From Acanthaster planci (taxonomy: Eukaryota; Echinodermata; Asteroidea; Valvatida; Acanthasteridae), in NCBI RefSeq assembly GCF_001949145.1, contig NW_019091432.1:770813-830812 (forward strand): a stretch of 60,000 nucleotides of DNA. Reading direction: 5' to 3'. Below the pieces are notes generated by a model. That model searched no databases, was not told the DNA's origin, and saw nothing but the letters and a program-made list of their open reading frames with translations. A program made the translations under genes and the position numbers. This document shows, one piece after another, positions 33,612 through 48,324 of this stretch. Positions within the stretch are counted from its first letter, which is position 1. The number at the start of each line of letters is the position of its first letter.

Positions 33612-36600
33612 ATGCCTCTTTATACTGGTACAATGCCTTTAACCACTTGATGCCCGATGACGTATAAACAAAAAGGATTCAGCTATCTTACTTGACAACC
33701 TGAAACAACATATTTAGACTTTTCACCAGCACATGACCTCTATCCAAGCCCTGGCATCCTCCCACTGGTTACCTCAAAAAAATTACTCAACTCCAGAGGC
33801 CTTGTACATGTACATATTCTCCCACAAATCTGAGCTTCTTCTCTATGAGAAACATGACAAGCTGGCAGACTGTCAAGAGGACTGGCACCCGAACCATAAA
33901 ATCCATCCCACCCAAAAACCAGCATTTGTCAAACTGGATTCACAGGTTCCCTACGGTAAGTCAAACACTGCCAAAATGCCCAAAATACTTTCATCTCTTA
34001 AATTAATGACTTTAACGTTAAACTATATTTATGTTCATTTATGCAAAAAAAAAATCTCACTCCAAAAGATTTTTTCTAGTCTCACTACAGGAGACAATAA
34101 TGCATTTCTCCAAAAAACAAAAATTTACTCTCTGCATTTGTGCAAGAGCCTGGAGTTCCCTTCCCTCTCCCAATCACGTAGCAGTAGTAATCCCAGCCTA
34201 AACAGGTAAATCTACCCGCTCCATCACCCAACACGCAAGCTCTGGGGGATTTGATTTCCCTTCAGGCGGTTTTTTTTTTCCTGGCAAAGGACTCAGCCAA
34301 ACATGCAAGAAACAGATTGGTAAGAACATATGTTCATGTCCATGTGGGCTAAATGGTGTGCTCCCCCTCCTGAAGATACATACATTCTTGCAGATACATG
34401 TACTACCGTAGCACAAACTCTATAAATGCATAATTTGCCGTAACTTGAGGATACGTGTACATCTTTCCACATCTCTCTAAATCCAAAAGAACTTACTTCC
34501 AAAATCTTTCACACTGTAAATAAGCCCAATTACTTTCCCTTCCTTTTCTGAAGTTTCCATGTACCTTGTTCAACGTACATCCTCTGGGTACTAATACATG
34601 TACAGTGCATGAATCTTGGGAGTACAGTACAAGATATGAATTCAATTAACGTCACAGCAAATGTTTATGAAGATGATTAGTGTACCGAGAGTCAAGCGTC
34701 TCGTTTGCTACAACTGTTGTTGACAGAGTCAATGCTCCTGAGAATACAGGGTTGACCATGACTGAAGAAATCCTTTAAATTGAGAACATGACAGCGCTCA
34801 GTTGTACTTGTACGATATTTGTTCAAATGTTTACTGTCTGAGACATATCCCATCATGTTTCACTCCCTACAGACCAACCAAACTCTGCTATTCAATCAAC
34901 TTCCACTCCAATCCTCCGACCATTGCCAGCCAGCCACACTTCCTCTGCCTTACGCTGTCACTCATCGCACATGTAATCCTAATTGGGGCAATGTTATGTA
35001 ATATCCCTTCCTAACCACTGAAATTCCTCCAGTTCCTTTAATCACGCTCAATTCAACAAACTGCACAATGGACGAGAAGCCTGGACTCAAATAGGCAAAA
35101 TTACCGCTGACTTTAGGTACTGGTACACGTATGTGCATTATCTACATTTACATGTTTGCTTAAGGGGCAAAGATATGCAAATCACTTTCACTTTGAAAAC
35201 CCTTTTTTTGGTCTGTTGCATGTACTAGTATACAAGACATGCATATACATGTAATGTTCAGGAATGTGACAGGAATAGAAAATGCATATTTGATTATCGA
35301 CAAGAATATGCATCAGTCTTGTTTTACCCTTCTGTGGTTAATTAGCACTCATGGTTCAATGATGTACAGCTGTGCTGTAAATGAATCAACCAGCTTGAAA
35401 TATTCACAATTTTGAAAAGTAGAAAAAGAAATTTCATATTTTATGCATGCATGAATGAGACAACATGTACACCGTTGCTTTTTTCACAATGAACAGTTTA
35501 GTTGGTTGGCATGATCCAATCTTACATTCAAGTCTGAAATTTCCGGTACCGTCTGTCTTCTAGAAATCCACTTATTTCTCCTTACAAAATCAAAAACACA
35601 CATACAGTAATTGTAACCACACAAGAAACGATTGTGGGCCCCAAATCTTTAATGCCCCGTTATATTTGAGTTTTCCCCAAGCCCTTGTTGACATTATCAT
35701 TTACACATGAATAGAACCTAGCTGCCAGGAATGTGGAGTACTGGGCAACAGAATGGAACCCAGGGGGAGATGGGGGACCGTACACTCCAAACTCCCTAGG
35801 CATTGGCAGACAAAGCTCAAATGTATACAGATAGGATCCAATGAATGGGCTACATGGACAAATCTATACACCCCTACAGCACTGGAACCCAGAGAAGGTC
35901 AACTTGTAGCATTCTGGCTGAGGTTCCCACACTTACAGCAGGATTCTTTTCTCTCTCTTTCTCTCTTGTAAATTAATAACTGGGGAGTTGGCAGAAAAGT
36001 AAACCCCTGTGGATTTTTTTTAGTGAATACTTCAGTGGGCGAAGATTACTGAGCAAAGTGATTTGCTGGAGTTTTCTACGATTTGAATGTACGAGTATTT
36101 GGCACTGACGAGAAGTGTCACCCAAAAAGATCAAGAGTAGTTTCTATTGGTTCTAAATGATACCCAGAAACAAAGTACATTAATGGAGAAAAGAAATGAA
36201 AAGATGTGCAAGAAATATTCGGGGGGGGGAGGAAATCTTCTTACTTACATGTACATGTATGTACTGTACTGGTAAATGTAAATGTAAATGTACATGTATA
36301 TTGGTGCATGAAAGTGAACCATGTCACAATCTGTATCCACTGAACCTCACATTACTACCCTTAGAAATAACCTTCCAAACATGGATTGCATTAGAAATTA
36401 CTCACACACAAACACCATTCCCTGATGTCAACAAATTTGAATTGCATTTGCAGTTGCTATGAATTCAAAAGCCAACAGTGAAGTTAAATTTACATGTCAT
36501 GCATTTGCACTTTGAACATTCAGGCAGTGGGCCTATTGGCACGACGTAAACCTTTGGTCAATCATTCACAAGAAGAATTCCCGTTGACGTTCTTATGAAA

Positions 36601-38309
36601 TTTTGGAGCTGTACAAGGCGTCCACTTGGCCCGCTTCGTCAAAAGTCCCCCCCCCATCTCTTTAATTGCCATCTATTTATCAAATCAATTCAGCCCAAGT
36701 TGGGAGTAGGGAGAAAAAAAAAACCTGAGAGCGCAAGTGCGCACAAGCAAAGCAGCTCTATGAGTAAAGCAACCCCAAAAACGGTGTCGATGATGGAAAG
36801 ACTAATATATCACGTATGACGCGTGCACTGGCACAAGGACTGGGTAGAAAGCTGAATAAATTGACACAGTCCTATTGGATCTCGGTCCAATATTAAAGCT
36901 CAGAGGCCGCCTACACGAACATTACACATGAGACATGGTTAAAACAGTACAAGCTCCAACTGCACGTTCAAGTGATTTAAATGTAATAGATAGGTACATG
37001 TACATCTATATATGCCATTTAACTCATTCCGCTAGACAGCTCCGTGTACTGGTTCAGTTTTGGAATTGAAAGCAAAGACAAACAGAAAATAACCTTTACA
37101 CTTCAAGAAAATGCAATCGATCCTAACCCTAGCCCACACATCTAGGCCATAAATTTTGCAGGGAGGGGGAGTTTATCGGTACTTACATGTATATGGGTAC
37201 ATATCTGGAAAGTGGCCAAGTTCTTTTTTTTTTTCAGAAACTGATATTGATTTGGATCATAGCACACAGTTCCAGGCTATAAATTTAATTTTTAGAAGGT
37301 GGTTAAACAGTGAACCAAGTCTTCCAGAAATACCACACCATAATCAGATTTTTCAATAGTCAACTGGAAAAGTTAGGTCAACTTTGATTGCTAGTATTTG
37401 CTACCCCAATTTCTCCCTCCAACCCTCCACAATTACCTGGCAGTTAATCTCTCTGCTATTCAAAAGCAGATTTTTTTTCACATATACACTCTGTTGGCTC
37501 AGGTGGGCATAAGCACAAGATCAGTTCAAACTGCTGTCCATGTACTGTACATGTACAGCACTCATTGTATGCATTGTACATGTAAATGTAACCCAGCCTA
37601 GTCATTTAGTGTAATTCTGGACTGTTTAATTAACGGATTAGTCAACCTTTCAGCTTCAGCATATCCCACATGATGATTACACAAACTGATAGTGACAAAT
37701 GATGAAAAGAAGAGCTATCCTGAAACTAGTACAAACCGGTATGCAAAATGTTTATTATTGCAGGGTCTCAACCCAAGTTGAACACAACATGATTTACATG
37801 TACAAGACAAGGGAGCATAATTCAAAGGAAAAAATTATGAAGGTCAAAATTGAAGGCTGCAAACAGAAAAAAAAAATTGGAGGAATTTGGAGAGAACTGG
37901 AAAACAGTACAGGTATGTTGTAACTTTGACCTACAGACGATTTCAGGAAACGTGGGTACAGTAACTATGTACCATTGCGTAAGCCTTGTGCCACAAATTT
38001 ATGCTGTTGCTGTGCAATATATACTTACGCTTGATTTCACAAAAAGTTGCTGCCCCACATTTTAATAATATTAACTTTCTTGGACAAGGACAAAAATGGC
38101 TTTTTAGGACGGCTGTTCCTTTCCAATATAGCAGCAGTCATCAAACAGTAGTTGAATCACCTACGCCCGCCAGTTTGAAAAAGTTTTCCTCTTTTCTTCG
38201 TCAGAACTGGACAAACAATCTCGCAAACTTGTTCATTTCTCATATAAGTCTTGTGAAGTTCAGCAACGACGAGGCGTAACTGAACACAAGAAGCTAATCA
38301 AATCGTTCA

Positions 38310-38520
38310 GTTTCACTTCGTTCGGCGCAACGTACGCTACGTAAAATGACTGCACAAGTTATGCCATAATTTGTTGCATAAGTCGCGGACTTACATCTAA
38401 ACAATGCATAAGTTTTGTGAAATTGGTCTCTAAGACCAATTTCACATATGAATGATATGTTGCAAAACTTATGCAATAAAAATAATGTGGCATAAGTGGA
38501 GTTACGCCACTGCGTAAAGT
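38310..38520. mobile_element. Foldback element with a perfect core
   Basis: The core TGTGAAATTGGTCT (38416-38429), a three-base loop and AGACCAATTTCACA (38433-38446) is a perfect inverted repeat. Outside it, TTATGCCATAATTTGTTGCA with TAAG on the left mirrors TTGCATAAG and TTATGCCACATTATTTTTAT on the right, and CGTAAAATGACTGC mirrors the CGTAACTCCAC region. This gives arms of roughly 100 bp with mismatches. It is non-coding. Confidence 0.65.
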
Positions 38521-39370
38521 TTCATGGAAGTGGCTGCTGGCTTGGAGTGGTTTCTATATGGTGCTGAGCGCCAATTAACCATGAAGTAAGTCCACACTGT
38601 AGGTGTTATGTTTTCCTTGGGCTCTTTGGTGATGATCTGCCTGTCCAACTGATCCAAAGGTACACTGCTGTATATGCAAGGTGGACAAATTATACAACTC
38701 CTGTAGTGCTGGTACGGCCATTCCTTCACCTCCCAAGTGCATTGGTACCGTACATGTACATGTACATGTATATGTATGTTCCCAACAAGTAAAGCATGTA
38801 TTACCCCTGCTTCTGGTAACCAACTTGCTGTTCCTTCCACGAGCACTCCGAGCTGCGTTTTTACGGCAAGTTGAAGAAAACGAAAAACAGAGGGAGAAGA
38901 AACTACATTTTTGTTTTCACATATTGCCATCTCTGATATACGCTCTTGACATAAGTAGTGATGCTCTGATGGGGAAACCGGGACACTCCACGGATTGTTG
39001 CAATATTGTGAGTATCATGTTTGCGTTGCTGGGTTCAACTCACTCTTGAAGAATTTTGAGTGCCTGAGTGGTCAATACTGATCAAGGCATGACTACACTT
39101 GTTCTACAGATGAGTGCATCACATGTACGTGCACACAGCCCGGGATGCCTTAGACAAGCACATAAATTTACCATGTACAATCCGGGCATCGACCACTATG
39201 CAAAACAGTAAACCAAACCAAAACATTCACATTATACTTGAACAGTACCATGTACGGACATCCAAAGCAAACTTGATATTTGTGACTTGACACACACTAA
39301 CATGGAGCACCCCCTCACCAGCAAAGCAGGTAGGTTGGTGGGGATCGTTTCATCTAGACAACCGGCACAA

Positions 39371-39430
39371 ACGTGGTGACGAAAAGCACGTATGCGAAAG
39401 CATGCCCTCTCTTAATCCCGCAGAGAGCAG
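39371..39430 (+). mobile_element. Short TIR element, fragment D
   Basis: ACGTGGTGACGAAAAGCACG followed by CATGCCCTCT and CCCGCAGAGAGCAG parallels the right end of copies A and C (GTGGTGAG..., GCCCTCTTCTGTTCCCGCTC...). Only the last 60 bp of the element is present. Confidence 0.5.
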
Positions 39431-40074
39431 ATACTTGTACGGGATATTTCACACTTTTGGGAAGAGGAGCAAAACTTAATCCAACGTGCCACCAAGACTT
39501 TAACATCACAAAGAGGTACACGTACAAACACGTGTACATGTACATGTACGTACCGGTACTTTTCTGCTACACTTTATGCAAAAAGGTCACCAATATTAGA
39601 CGTGTATGGCAGTTTTTACAATTTTGGAGGGAACAGTTGTAATCAGGTTGTTTCAATGCTTTTCTGTTAGATTTTATGCATGATGTAGCTACACATGAGG
39701 TTCCCAAATGGGTGATAATGAAAACACATGAAACAAAGTCAGGAATGGATCTTGGAGGCAAAAACTGAGGAGGAAAACTTACCACACTTGTCTATCTCAA
39801 ACTCAAAAATGGTAGACTTTTGTTGACAGCATGGTTGAACAATAAAAGTAAATGTCATAAACAGTAGCGCCAAAACTTGAAGTAATTCATTACAAACACA
39901 TTATGAAATGTGTACATTTATACTGATCAGTTGGAAGTCAATGCACACTCAAAACGTCTGCTGTTTAAACCGCTCGTGTTTCTTCTTTTTTTTCAAAATA
40001 CAGAAGCAGATGTTGGAAATCCTTCCCTAAATGCAAGGCAAACATGCTGATTAAATTCACCTGCTAAATGAATT

Positions 40075-40262
40075 GGTCGGTGATGATTTTGATTGGAATG
40101 CTGATTGCCGAAGCTGCAACTCTGCGAGCCTGAAAGCTAGCAAGCGGCACGCGTGTGTGTGTGCAGGGGCCGATATCCGTAAATGATCACGACATCGCCG
40201 AATATCTGCCCCCTCCTTTCCTACGTGTCGTGCATCGCTCACCCACGGCAGGGATGCGGCAC
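40075..40262. promoter_or_regulatory. CpG-dense patch in intron 2, possible regulatory element
   Basis: About 15 CpG in 190 bp by hand count, including GCACGCGTGTGTG and a GTCGTGCATCGC segment, in an intron that is otherwise poor in CpG. No exon motif is recognised. An enhancer or alternative promoter is possible, but so is chance. Confidence 0.2.
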
Positions 40263-43200
40263 ATGTGAGAAGCCTACATGTAGATGGATTGAGAGATGTG
40301 CGCGTTGGTTAATGATCCATGAATTCAACACAGTTGGCTAAGATGACTTTCACAGCAGCGGCCCAACAGGAAAAAATTCACGTGTGAGGGTCACGTAATA
40401 TGAGAAACCTTATTGTGCTAAAAACCAGAATTGCAATGTGTAATGAATGCAAGAACTTCGTAGGAACTTGTGCAGCATTCTGAAATGAATGTGTATGTAC
40501 ATGTATGTATCTGTATCATATGTACATTGTATCATGTTTACAGCTCACCCAAGTCTTTAGCATTGTCTGAAGCAACATGGGATTGGATATTTCCTAGTGG
40601 ATTCTAATAAAAGTGTGCTACATCGATCACGTAACTGGACAAGTCATCAACCTGAGCTGTGACTGATGTGTGAAAGTGCCAGTTAGCCACGCACGACTGA
40701 AAGATTGAGTGGGTGATACCACCGAAGATTTACAACGTATCTATAGAAGAAATCCCTATGGATTTTTTTTGTACATATACTTTAAATATATCATCCAGGG
40801 CCATAGCGTGACGAGTGAATCACTGTCATGCACGAGTGCCTGGTTCCGGTAGATGGGGAAAAGTCTGGTGTCTGACACCTGGCAACACTGAACACAGTAC
40901 AGGTACTTGTACTTTAACCAATCCAGTCTCTGAACCGCTGCGAAATTGACAACTTTAACTACCGGTACATGTACATGTACACTGGTACAGTCAGACTGTA
41001 AAATATTCCAACAAGAAGCAGATAAATCCAGGTACAGGCAGATCTGCCTTACAATATTTTGGAGAAGCTACAGGGATGTACATCTACACTGCAGGAACTC
41101 TTTAATTTTTTACACAAACAGTGAGCAGATGCCGTTCAGGACACGCAACTCTCAAGCAAGAAAGGTTTGGTCAAATGAAAACAGTCAAGAAGCGTAGCAC
41201 AACATGAAAGCCTACGGTGGAACCAATCTGAGGGGAGTTGTGAGTTAGATGCCTACTGAAACTGCCCTTCAAGAGGGTTTTGGGGAGAGAGGGTAACCTT
41301 GTGCGTTTTAGTTTTTCTCCCAAGGCTATGTGTGGATCAGAGCTACAGTAGGCCTACATGTACAACTTGAACTGCCTCTGTGACTGTATCATCTTGTTCA
41401 TGCAGGATTCACGTTTTTTTGACACACTCCTGTTAGCCTTGGCTTGAGTACCAAGCGCTATGGTCAAAAACTAAACAAGTATTCAGAGAATACACGCATG
41501 TACAATTCCAGTGGCAGTAACGATGTACACGTACAAAGCACCACTCGCAAAGTTCATGCACACCACCTCAAGTTTGAGAGTGCGCACGTGAGTGTGGTGC
41601 CAATGACTCCCTGTGCACTAACAGCATTTGGTGGGATTAGTCTGCACATCTGAAACTGGGCCTCAGTTAATTTATCACAGGTTCCTCATCAGAATGACAG
41701 CTCCAGACAGGCTAAATCCAAAGTAGTCAATGATAGTGCTCTGGCAGTGGACGGTGGCTTGGCCAGACATTCCATCACTTCCATTGTCACACCACAGTCT
41801 GCCATTGTATTATTGCATGCTGTATGGGACAATGCCAAGCATGTCAACAAAATGACAATGCCGGTTTGTGAACTTTGGAGCTGAAAATATTTAAATAATT
41901 CTAATTTCATCTTTACATCCTGACAGTGACAGCAGGATGAATAACACAGCAGGTATTCAAATGGTTTGCTTGTCTATATGTTTTTCCCCTTAAAACAAAC
42001 TCATAAGAGACAACTTACAAAAAGAGAACCATTTTCCCAGGCATTTTTGTAAACAGAAGTTTGTTTACTTTATGAGAAGGTTTTGTGGTATTTAAATATT
42101 TTCTTATTTCTTTTTTCTTCAGCCATACGTACAGGTACATGTATATAAATTTCTTTCATAACAGCTGCCACCCTACCTACAGTATAGGATGATTTTCATG
42201 ACCACTGAAAACTCTAAACAACAACAAAATATGTAAAAATAAATAAGATAAATATTCAAACCTCTCCAAAGTGTAAAATAAAAATAAACACTTACCCGGT
42301 ACCTAAAAATTGCAAGCTACACGTCATTTTATGTCAAGTAATATACGTCACCATGCAACAAGGGATGCTAACTATATATGCGTAGATCATGTAGTTCATG
42401 TCATACATGTACATGTAAGTCTGGTACATGCCATCTGATCTTTCTTACATGTAAATGCAGATGAAATTTTGGGAGCGCAGGGGAAGACTGTAACTTTTGA
42501 ATCTCACATCTACAGAATGAAAAAAACACAAGATCAGGTGTTTTTTTTTCCTTAAATAAAATCAAGAGAACCTCCAAATAGGAAAGCCAATTGCTCAGCC
42601 ACTGAGCTTAAGGAGTCACTCAATTTTCTCTTTCATTGGCTCCTGTGTCATGCTTCAACTCTCCATGACACACGCTTGACTGCTGCTTGCATTCTGCTCG
42701 CAGGGTTTCATATCCTCTCATTGTCTGCTCCATGTCTGGTACATACGAGCTCAAATTCTCGCTAGCTCCAAATCTCTCACAGACTTTTTCACCCCGTAGT
42801 GCTTTCTTCCTGTTTCTCCAAGAACTGTGAGCATCACTTCAACAAACAGTTGATTGGACCCATATGATAAAACATTTTTGGACATCAAACAGATCTTGCA
42901 AGGTACAATGTACATTACTAGTAGCTCTGCTCAAATTGGACGTTGTTGCTACAATTTAAAGACTGTTGTCAAAATGGCAAAATGAAATTATCCCATGCAG
43001 ACAGCTTTTAAACTGTCGAAATTGTCAAGTGTCGATCGTCTATTGTTAGTTTTACCTTCCACAGCAGTAGTTTTACAGGGTCAACTCCTGCACGAGAATG
43101 ACACTGTCAGTTTTATGTCGTAGAGAAGTCCTGTGTTAACGACCACTGTAACGTACGGTAAAACTTACATTTTGATAACGTGACCTAAGGACATACATAC

Positions 43201-46133
43201 CAGTACAGTACGCCCTCAGTTGTTTCCCGAGCATGCACGCACACCTACCTATATACTGCACATACTAATACATGTACATCGTATACATACATGTACAGAC
43301 ATTGGAGATGACAAACGGACAACTTGACAACGTGCGGGAAAAAATTTCTAAAAATTTCGCACTTCCCTGAAGCCACAACGTCAATCAAGAGGTATCCTCA
43401 TGAGCTTCTAAGACATGCCACTGTAGGTTGGTACATTGTACATGTACTGGTACTGTAAGTGGACAAGGGTCTTTCCGCTGGTCACAAGCAATCCATGTGC
43501 AGATGCACAGAGGAACAACCTCAACAGAATGTTTACAAATGAAGTGACATTTCACAAAGTATTGTCCAAATGCAAACGTGACTTATGGTTTCAAGTGCAC
43601 AAACATACCAGTACTGTACATGTGTGTTTAAAGCATCTACATACATTGTACAAGGGATCGGATGTGCATGTACTGGAAAAAGGTCCCCAACCCCACGACC
43701 TGTGTCAGCCCCTCCAATTAAATATACCTCCCCACCCACAAGCACTGCTGTTCCTCCAAAAAGGGAAAAAATAACGCCCCCATTTCTAAAATCCTAAATT
43801 CAAACAAATTCCTCCTCAGAGTCAGAGATGCAGCCAACAGGACTAATCAAATGCTGCAGGCATCTGCCACAGTCTCTCTTGTACATGCATGCGACGCGGG
43901 GGAGAACCCCAAAAGAATTATCTACGATCAATGATGCCCAGATCCATCTTCCTCCTTTTTTTCCCCTCCCGTAAATGAGCCGGAAACCGGGCCAGCGTTC
44001 TACGGTGACTCCCTCGAGGTATGTCATGTACACTGTTGTAATTCCCAATGACCGATGATGGAATCCTGCGTGAAATGAGCACTTTATTTAGGGGGGGGGA
44101 CAAGAACTAGGTTTTTCTTCTTTTTTTAGGCTGAGAAAAGCAAAAAAAGGTCAATTAGCTCAGGTTTGCAAAGCATTCATAGAATGAGCAATTTGCATGC
44201 ATGGCTAACTACAGTGGTAGGCCTACACCAATTTAGTAGAGCCAATCAGACACAAATTGGTTTAGCAGAGGAAAAATTTGCTTGGAGAGAAAACAGGTCA
44301 CCAGGCCCATTGCTAGTTACTAAAGTACATGTACATGTAAACGGTACATGTGCAGATGTTCTGAAACTTCAACCATGCATCCCGGTTCAGTGCAGTAAAA
44401 CAATTTGGGGAATAAGATTTCGAGAAAAACATTGATAGATTACTATTTGCAGACCATTTTGTAATGCTTCAATGAACTTCTATGCTAAATGGAAAACTCA
44501 TCTGACTCTCGACAAGGTCAGTCACCACACACACCCCTCCCTACTGCCAGTATATCCCCTTATAAGGTTACACCTAAGAGCTCTTATGTTGTTCAAGCAC
44601 TGAGCGAAGTCCAAGATCTGTCCAAAAAAAACCAGTTCAGAAACCAGCTACTATGAGTACGCTGAAACAATTAAAATTACAAGATTCATGTTAGTGGTCT
44701 GCTTAAGTATGGATGTGCGGTACCTATACACGTATGAAGAATACAGTGTACAATGCCTGGTTCCTGAAAACAATTTTCAATAAGCTAAAGTTTGCACTTT
44801 GCTTGGGATACCAGCTCATCATTTTGCACGGTGCAGTACCGTACAATGTAACCGGTATCCATGCAGTATGGAACTATTTCCTTGAGTACCCCATAATGCA
44901 TAGGCATGTTTACATTTTAACCTGTACCATTAGAGTACATTGTATCTATTTAGAATATTACCTGTCCACACATGTACATTTACATGTATATCGTAATCCT
45001 TTTAATACAGTGAATAACCTTTAGAAAAGCTAGGTTGTTCGGTAATTTGTTTACCTAGTGAACTTTTGCCAGTCAGCCTACAGGCATGTTTTCTCAGCAG
45101 GACGCACATTTTTGGTGGCACGTCAATTTACAATAGCGCACCTTTGAAGATGGTCTTCACAGAGTACCATACAATTAAATGCACTCACCAATCATCCCTA
45201 TTCACAAAGGCCCCATCAAGTTAAACTCAACAGTGTTTTCTTTGCACGTTCCCACAAAATGAGCCAACTCCTGTCAAAAGCCATGGACAGAAATCAAACC
45301 AAAGTTAGAGAAAAAGGCCTACTGTTCAGTAGCATCCCCTGATCACTGCTGGTTGAGTTTAACTGTCTTCACAGGCACATGACCTGTGATAAGGAAATCC
45401 TAAGAAAATGTGTGCGTGTGCGGTATGGTATACTTTACTTGTAACTTGGACAAAATTCAACACTGTTAGATATGTACCCAGGAGCACTTCAATATGTTAT
45501 AGTGTGCATGTAGACATGCATGTGTATGCAAACATACATGTTCGTAAGGAATTACATGTTAATTAGTTAATGCTACCGGTAAGTACACATGTACTTAAGA
45601 AACCAATAATAATAATGTACATGTACGAGTATAAGAAATTCATCATTCTCATTTTGAAGACCTTGAATTGAAAATGGAGCTCTTTCTTTTTTGCCAGCAC
45701 TTAAGAGTCATTTCCATTTCAGGAAAAATGCTTAAAATGTACATGTACTAATAAGTCATTCAGCACATGGCACTGAGCTAAAGTCTTGTCCAGCACGGTT
45801 TTATTTGCAGGTACACTTATTTCAAGAATGTAAAAAATCTGATTCACCATTAAAAACCATTTTATGAGTGCATTTCTGCTTAATACACTATTTTTACATT
45901 GGGGAAAAACACTCCATCTATAAGACCCCTGTACATCAACCTAGAAATTTTTTATTACACTGTACAATTATTATGACACACGAATCACTGTGTTTCGTTG
46001 ATGTACAGTAGGTCGAGAATTTTTCTGTTTTAACTACGGATACAGATTTCACCTTAAAGATACTGTTACACGTACATGTATCTTATTCTTTATCCAATTC
46101 AGCGGTGCCAACCAAGCAGCTGGTAATACATGT

Positions 46134-46255
46134 ATTTTGTGTCCTTGAGCAAGCCATTTTATCTTTTTCCAGTCTATTCCATCCAGGAGTGTCACTGCGT
46201 ACCAGCAATAGTTGGAAGCAACCTGCAGTGGACCAGTATCCCATCCAGGGGCAAA
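46134..46255 (+). mobile_element. SINE-body relic (GTGTCCTTGAGCAAG motif)
   Basis: TTGTGTCCTTGAGCAAGCCA followed by TTTATC, a CCATCCAGGAGTG and later GTATCCCATCCAGGGG. These follow the order of a conserved SINE segment known in many aquatic animals (TGTCCTTGAGCAAGGCACTT... CCACCCAGG). The tRNA head was not found. Confidence 0.5.
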
Positions 46256-46850
46256 TACCGGTACACGTAGATGTAGCTCAATCCTTTATTGGGTGCATTC
46301 AGTTAGCTTACGCAGGGCAGCCCTGACCTGGGGATGGTCATGTGTGCTGTGTCAAGCAAACAAGATGGTGGGGACGAGGTTAAACCCATGTAGATTTGAC
46401 TTGCAGAAGCTAATCGAACGCACCCAAATACTGGCCCAATGAGCCACACTCGATCAGCCCCGGTATTCATGTGTGTAACATCGGTGCAACAATTAATTTG
46501 AGAAGAATATGCCCCTCTCCTTCTCCTCCACTTTGGAGACCTTTATGAGACACCATTTTGTGTGCTTCATTTCAACATCCATTTAGTTTGAAGAAATCAT
46601 AAAATCACCCCTCTCTGTAACAGCACACTGCACAAGTGAGGGGATACTTCGAACAGATTTGACCCTTGAAATCATGGGAGGGTTCATGCGCAGAAGTCGT
46701 TGAGTACACACTACAAACATCTCACAAAAGAAACAGAGCACGAACAATGAGCGCCCATCGTTATTGCACAGCGCTGCTTTTGTTAGATGTTCATAGTGAC
46801 AGCCAGTTGACGCAAAAAGTAACACTTTTGTTTTGTTCCCTTCAACTTAC

Positions 46851-46902
46851 CCATCTTCATCCTGGTAGTTCACAGGAGACTTTTTGATTGTGCCTTGCTT
46901 TT
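46851..46902 (-). CDS. CASKIN: CASKIN coding exon 2: linker into ankyrin repeat 1
   Basis: A 52-nt exon encoding residues 31-47 and two bases of Gly48. It contains SPVNYQDEDG, equivalent to the INVNFQDPDG segment that leads into the first ankyrin repeat of vertebrate Caskins. The acceptor reads CCACAG and the donor GTAAGT (46850-46845). The exon is too short to be found as an open frame on its own. It is supported by the phase match on both sides (1 in, 2 out), both splice sites and the protein motif. It is isolated in the locus, with 11.2 kb of intron upstream and 16.6 kb downstream. Confidence 0.87.
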
Positions 46903-48324
46903 CTGTGGAAATACAAAAGAAAGAAATTAACGTCAGATGACTCTCGGAGACTTTGAGCAACCAATATGGAAACTGCAAAACATTCTGAACGGAGTGTTAA
47001 AGATGTGTAATTGCTTCCTGAAAGATGCATGAAAAACAGTTCAGCCTCAGACAAAAAAAATCCACAAAGTATTTTTCATTCTTCACCCAATGTAATAAAT
47101 TTAAAAATACACACAATGCAGCTTAGGCCTATGCCTGGGATACACAAAGAACAGTAAAAACTCTTCTGGAGTCACTGCTACATGTAGTACACCATATGTT
47201 TTATTTCTTCTTTAACTTGTAATAAATTTGGTACTTCAAATTTTTTTTTACCAGTATTTCACTCAACTGGACCACTGTACTTCCAACACGTTTTTCCCAA
47301 TTTGACTGCACATTGAGACTTTTATCTGCAAAGTCTGACTATATTGTAGATTACCCATGGTTTCAACCTTTTTTGCCGAATTAGCCCTTATGATGCTCAA
47401 TCTTTCACCTGTTGGAGGATTGAGGACTGTTAGGATCATCATTCCACTATCAGCAGTAACCAAGTAATTAGCATGCAGCTATTACCCTATTTCTAAAGGC
47501 CTAACCTCACAGTCAAACCTGACATCAATCAAGACAACCTTTTTTTTCTCTCTCAAAAAAAGCAAAAGAAGAATGTCAGTATTTGTCAGAGGTTCAGAGA
47601 GAAAAATTTAACAGCCATTTTTAAAGAAGTACAGTGAATAAAGTGGCAAGGGGTCAGGAACAATCGTGTCTCACTGGGCTCACACGCAAACCAACTTTCA
47701 AAAACACATTTGAACAAAAACTTTGTGGTTCATCGACTCAGTCCACAGAGTTTTAGTCAGATGGAGCCAACAATCTCATGAAATGAAATCCACTTCAGAG
47801 TGAATTTTTGATGTCTGGCCAAAGTTTCATGAAAAACACAGGCATGAAACACAGGCCCCATATCTTTCTCCGGTGCACGGTTACACAGCATACAGTTGGT
47901 TACGAAAGTTGCATGCAGTGCAATTACATGTACACCATAAGCATTGTATTCAAAGTGAAATATGAATGTACATGTACCGTAGGTGCTACTTTATACAAAG
48001 TACAGTTATGTACATGTATATCATGCATGATAACCTTTTTGGTAATTTCTCTCACCTCGGACACCTCCTCAACTTTGCAACGTTGTCAAGAATCATGTGT
48101 CAGTTGTCAGTACATGTACATGTACATTATTAGTACATGTACCCAGATACCCTTTTTTGTCGTCTTCTGTCATTCCAGTTACAACTTTACATTTTTCTTG
48201 TTTATCTAAACTTCTACTATTTTTATTTAATGATTTTTCTTTTTCATTTCTGGTTTATTTTTGTGACCTACACACACGTACATGGGTAATTTGTTATTTG
48301 TGGGCTCGAAAAAACAACTGCAAG

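Larger units (their letters stand above)
30245..46850 (-). other. CASKIN intron 2
   Basis: The largest intron here, 16,606 bp, with no supported exon. Listed contents: palindromic hairpins (31065-31085, 33588-33611), a 103-bp tandem duplication, a foldback element (38310-38520), TIR element fragment D, a CpG-dense patch (40075-40262) and a SINE-body relic (46134-46255). A 158-codon open frame at 33733-34209 shows no protein-like features. In 40263-46100 I see only palindrome clusters and simple tracts. Confidence 0.75.

Noticed and set aside
33733-34209. 158-codon plus-strand open frame in intron 2
   Set aside because: Runs through palindrome and A-rich tracts, composition is intron-like, and no family motif or splice context was found.
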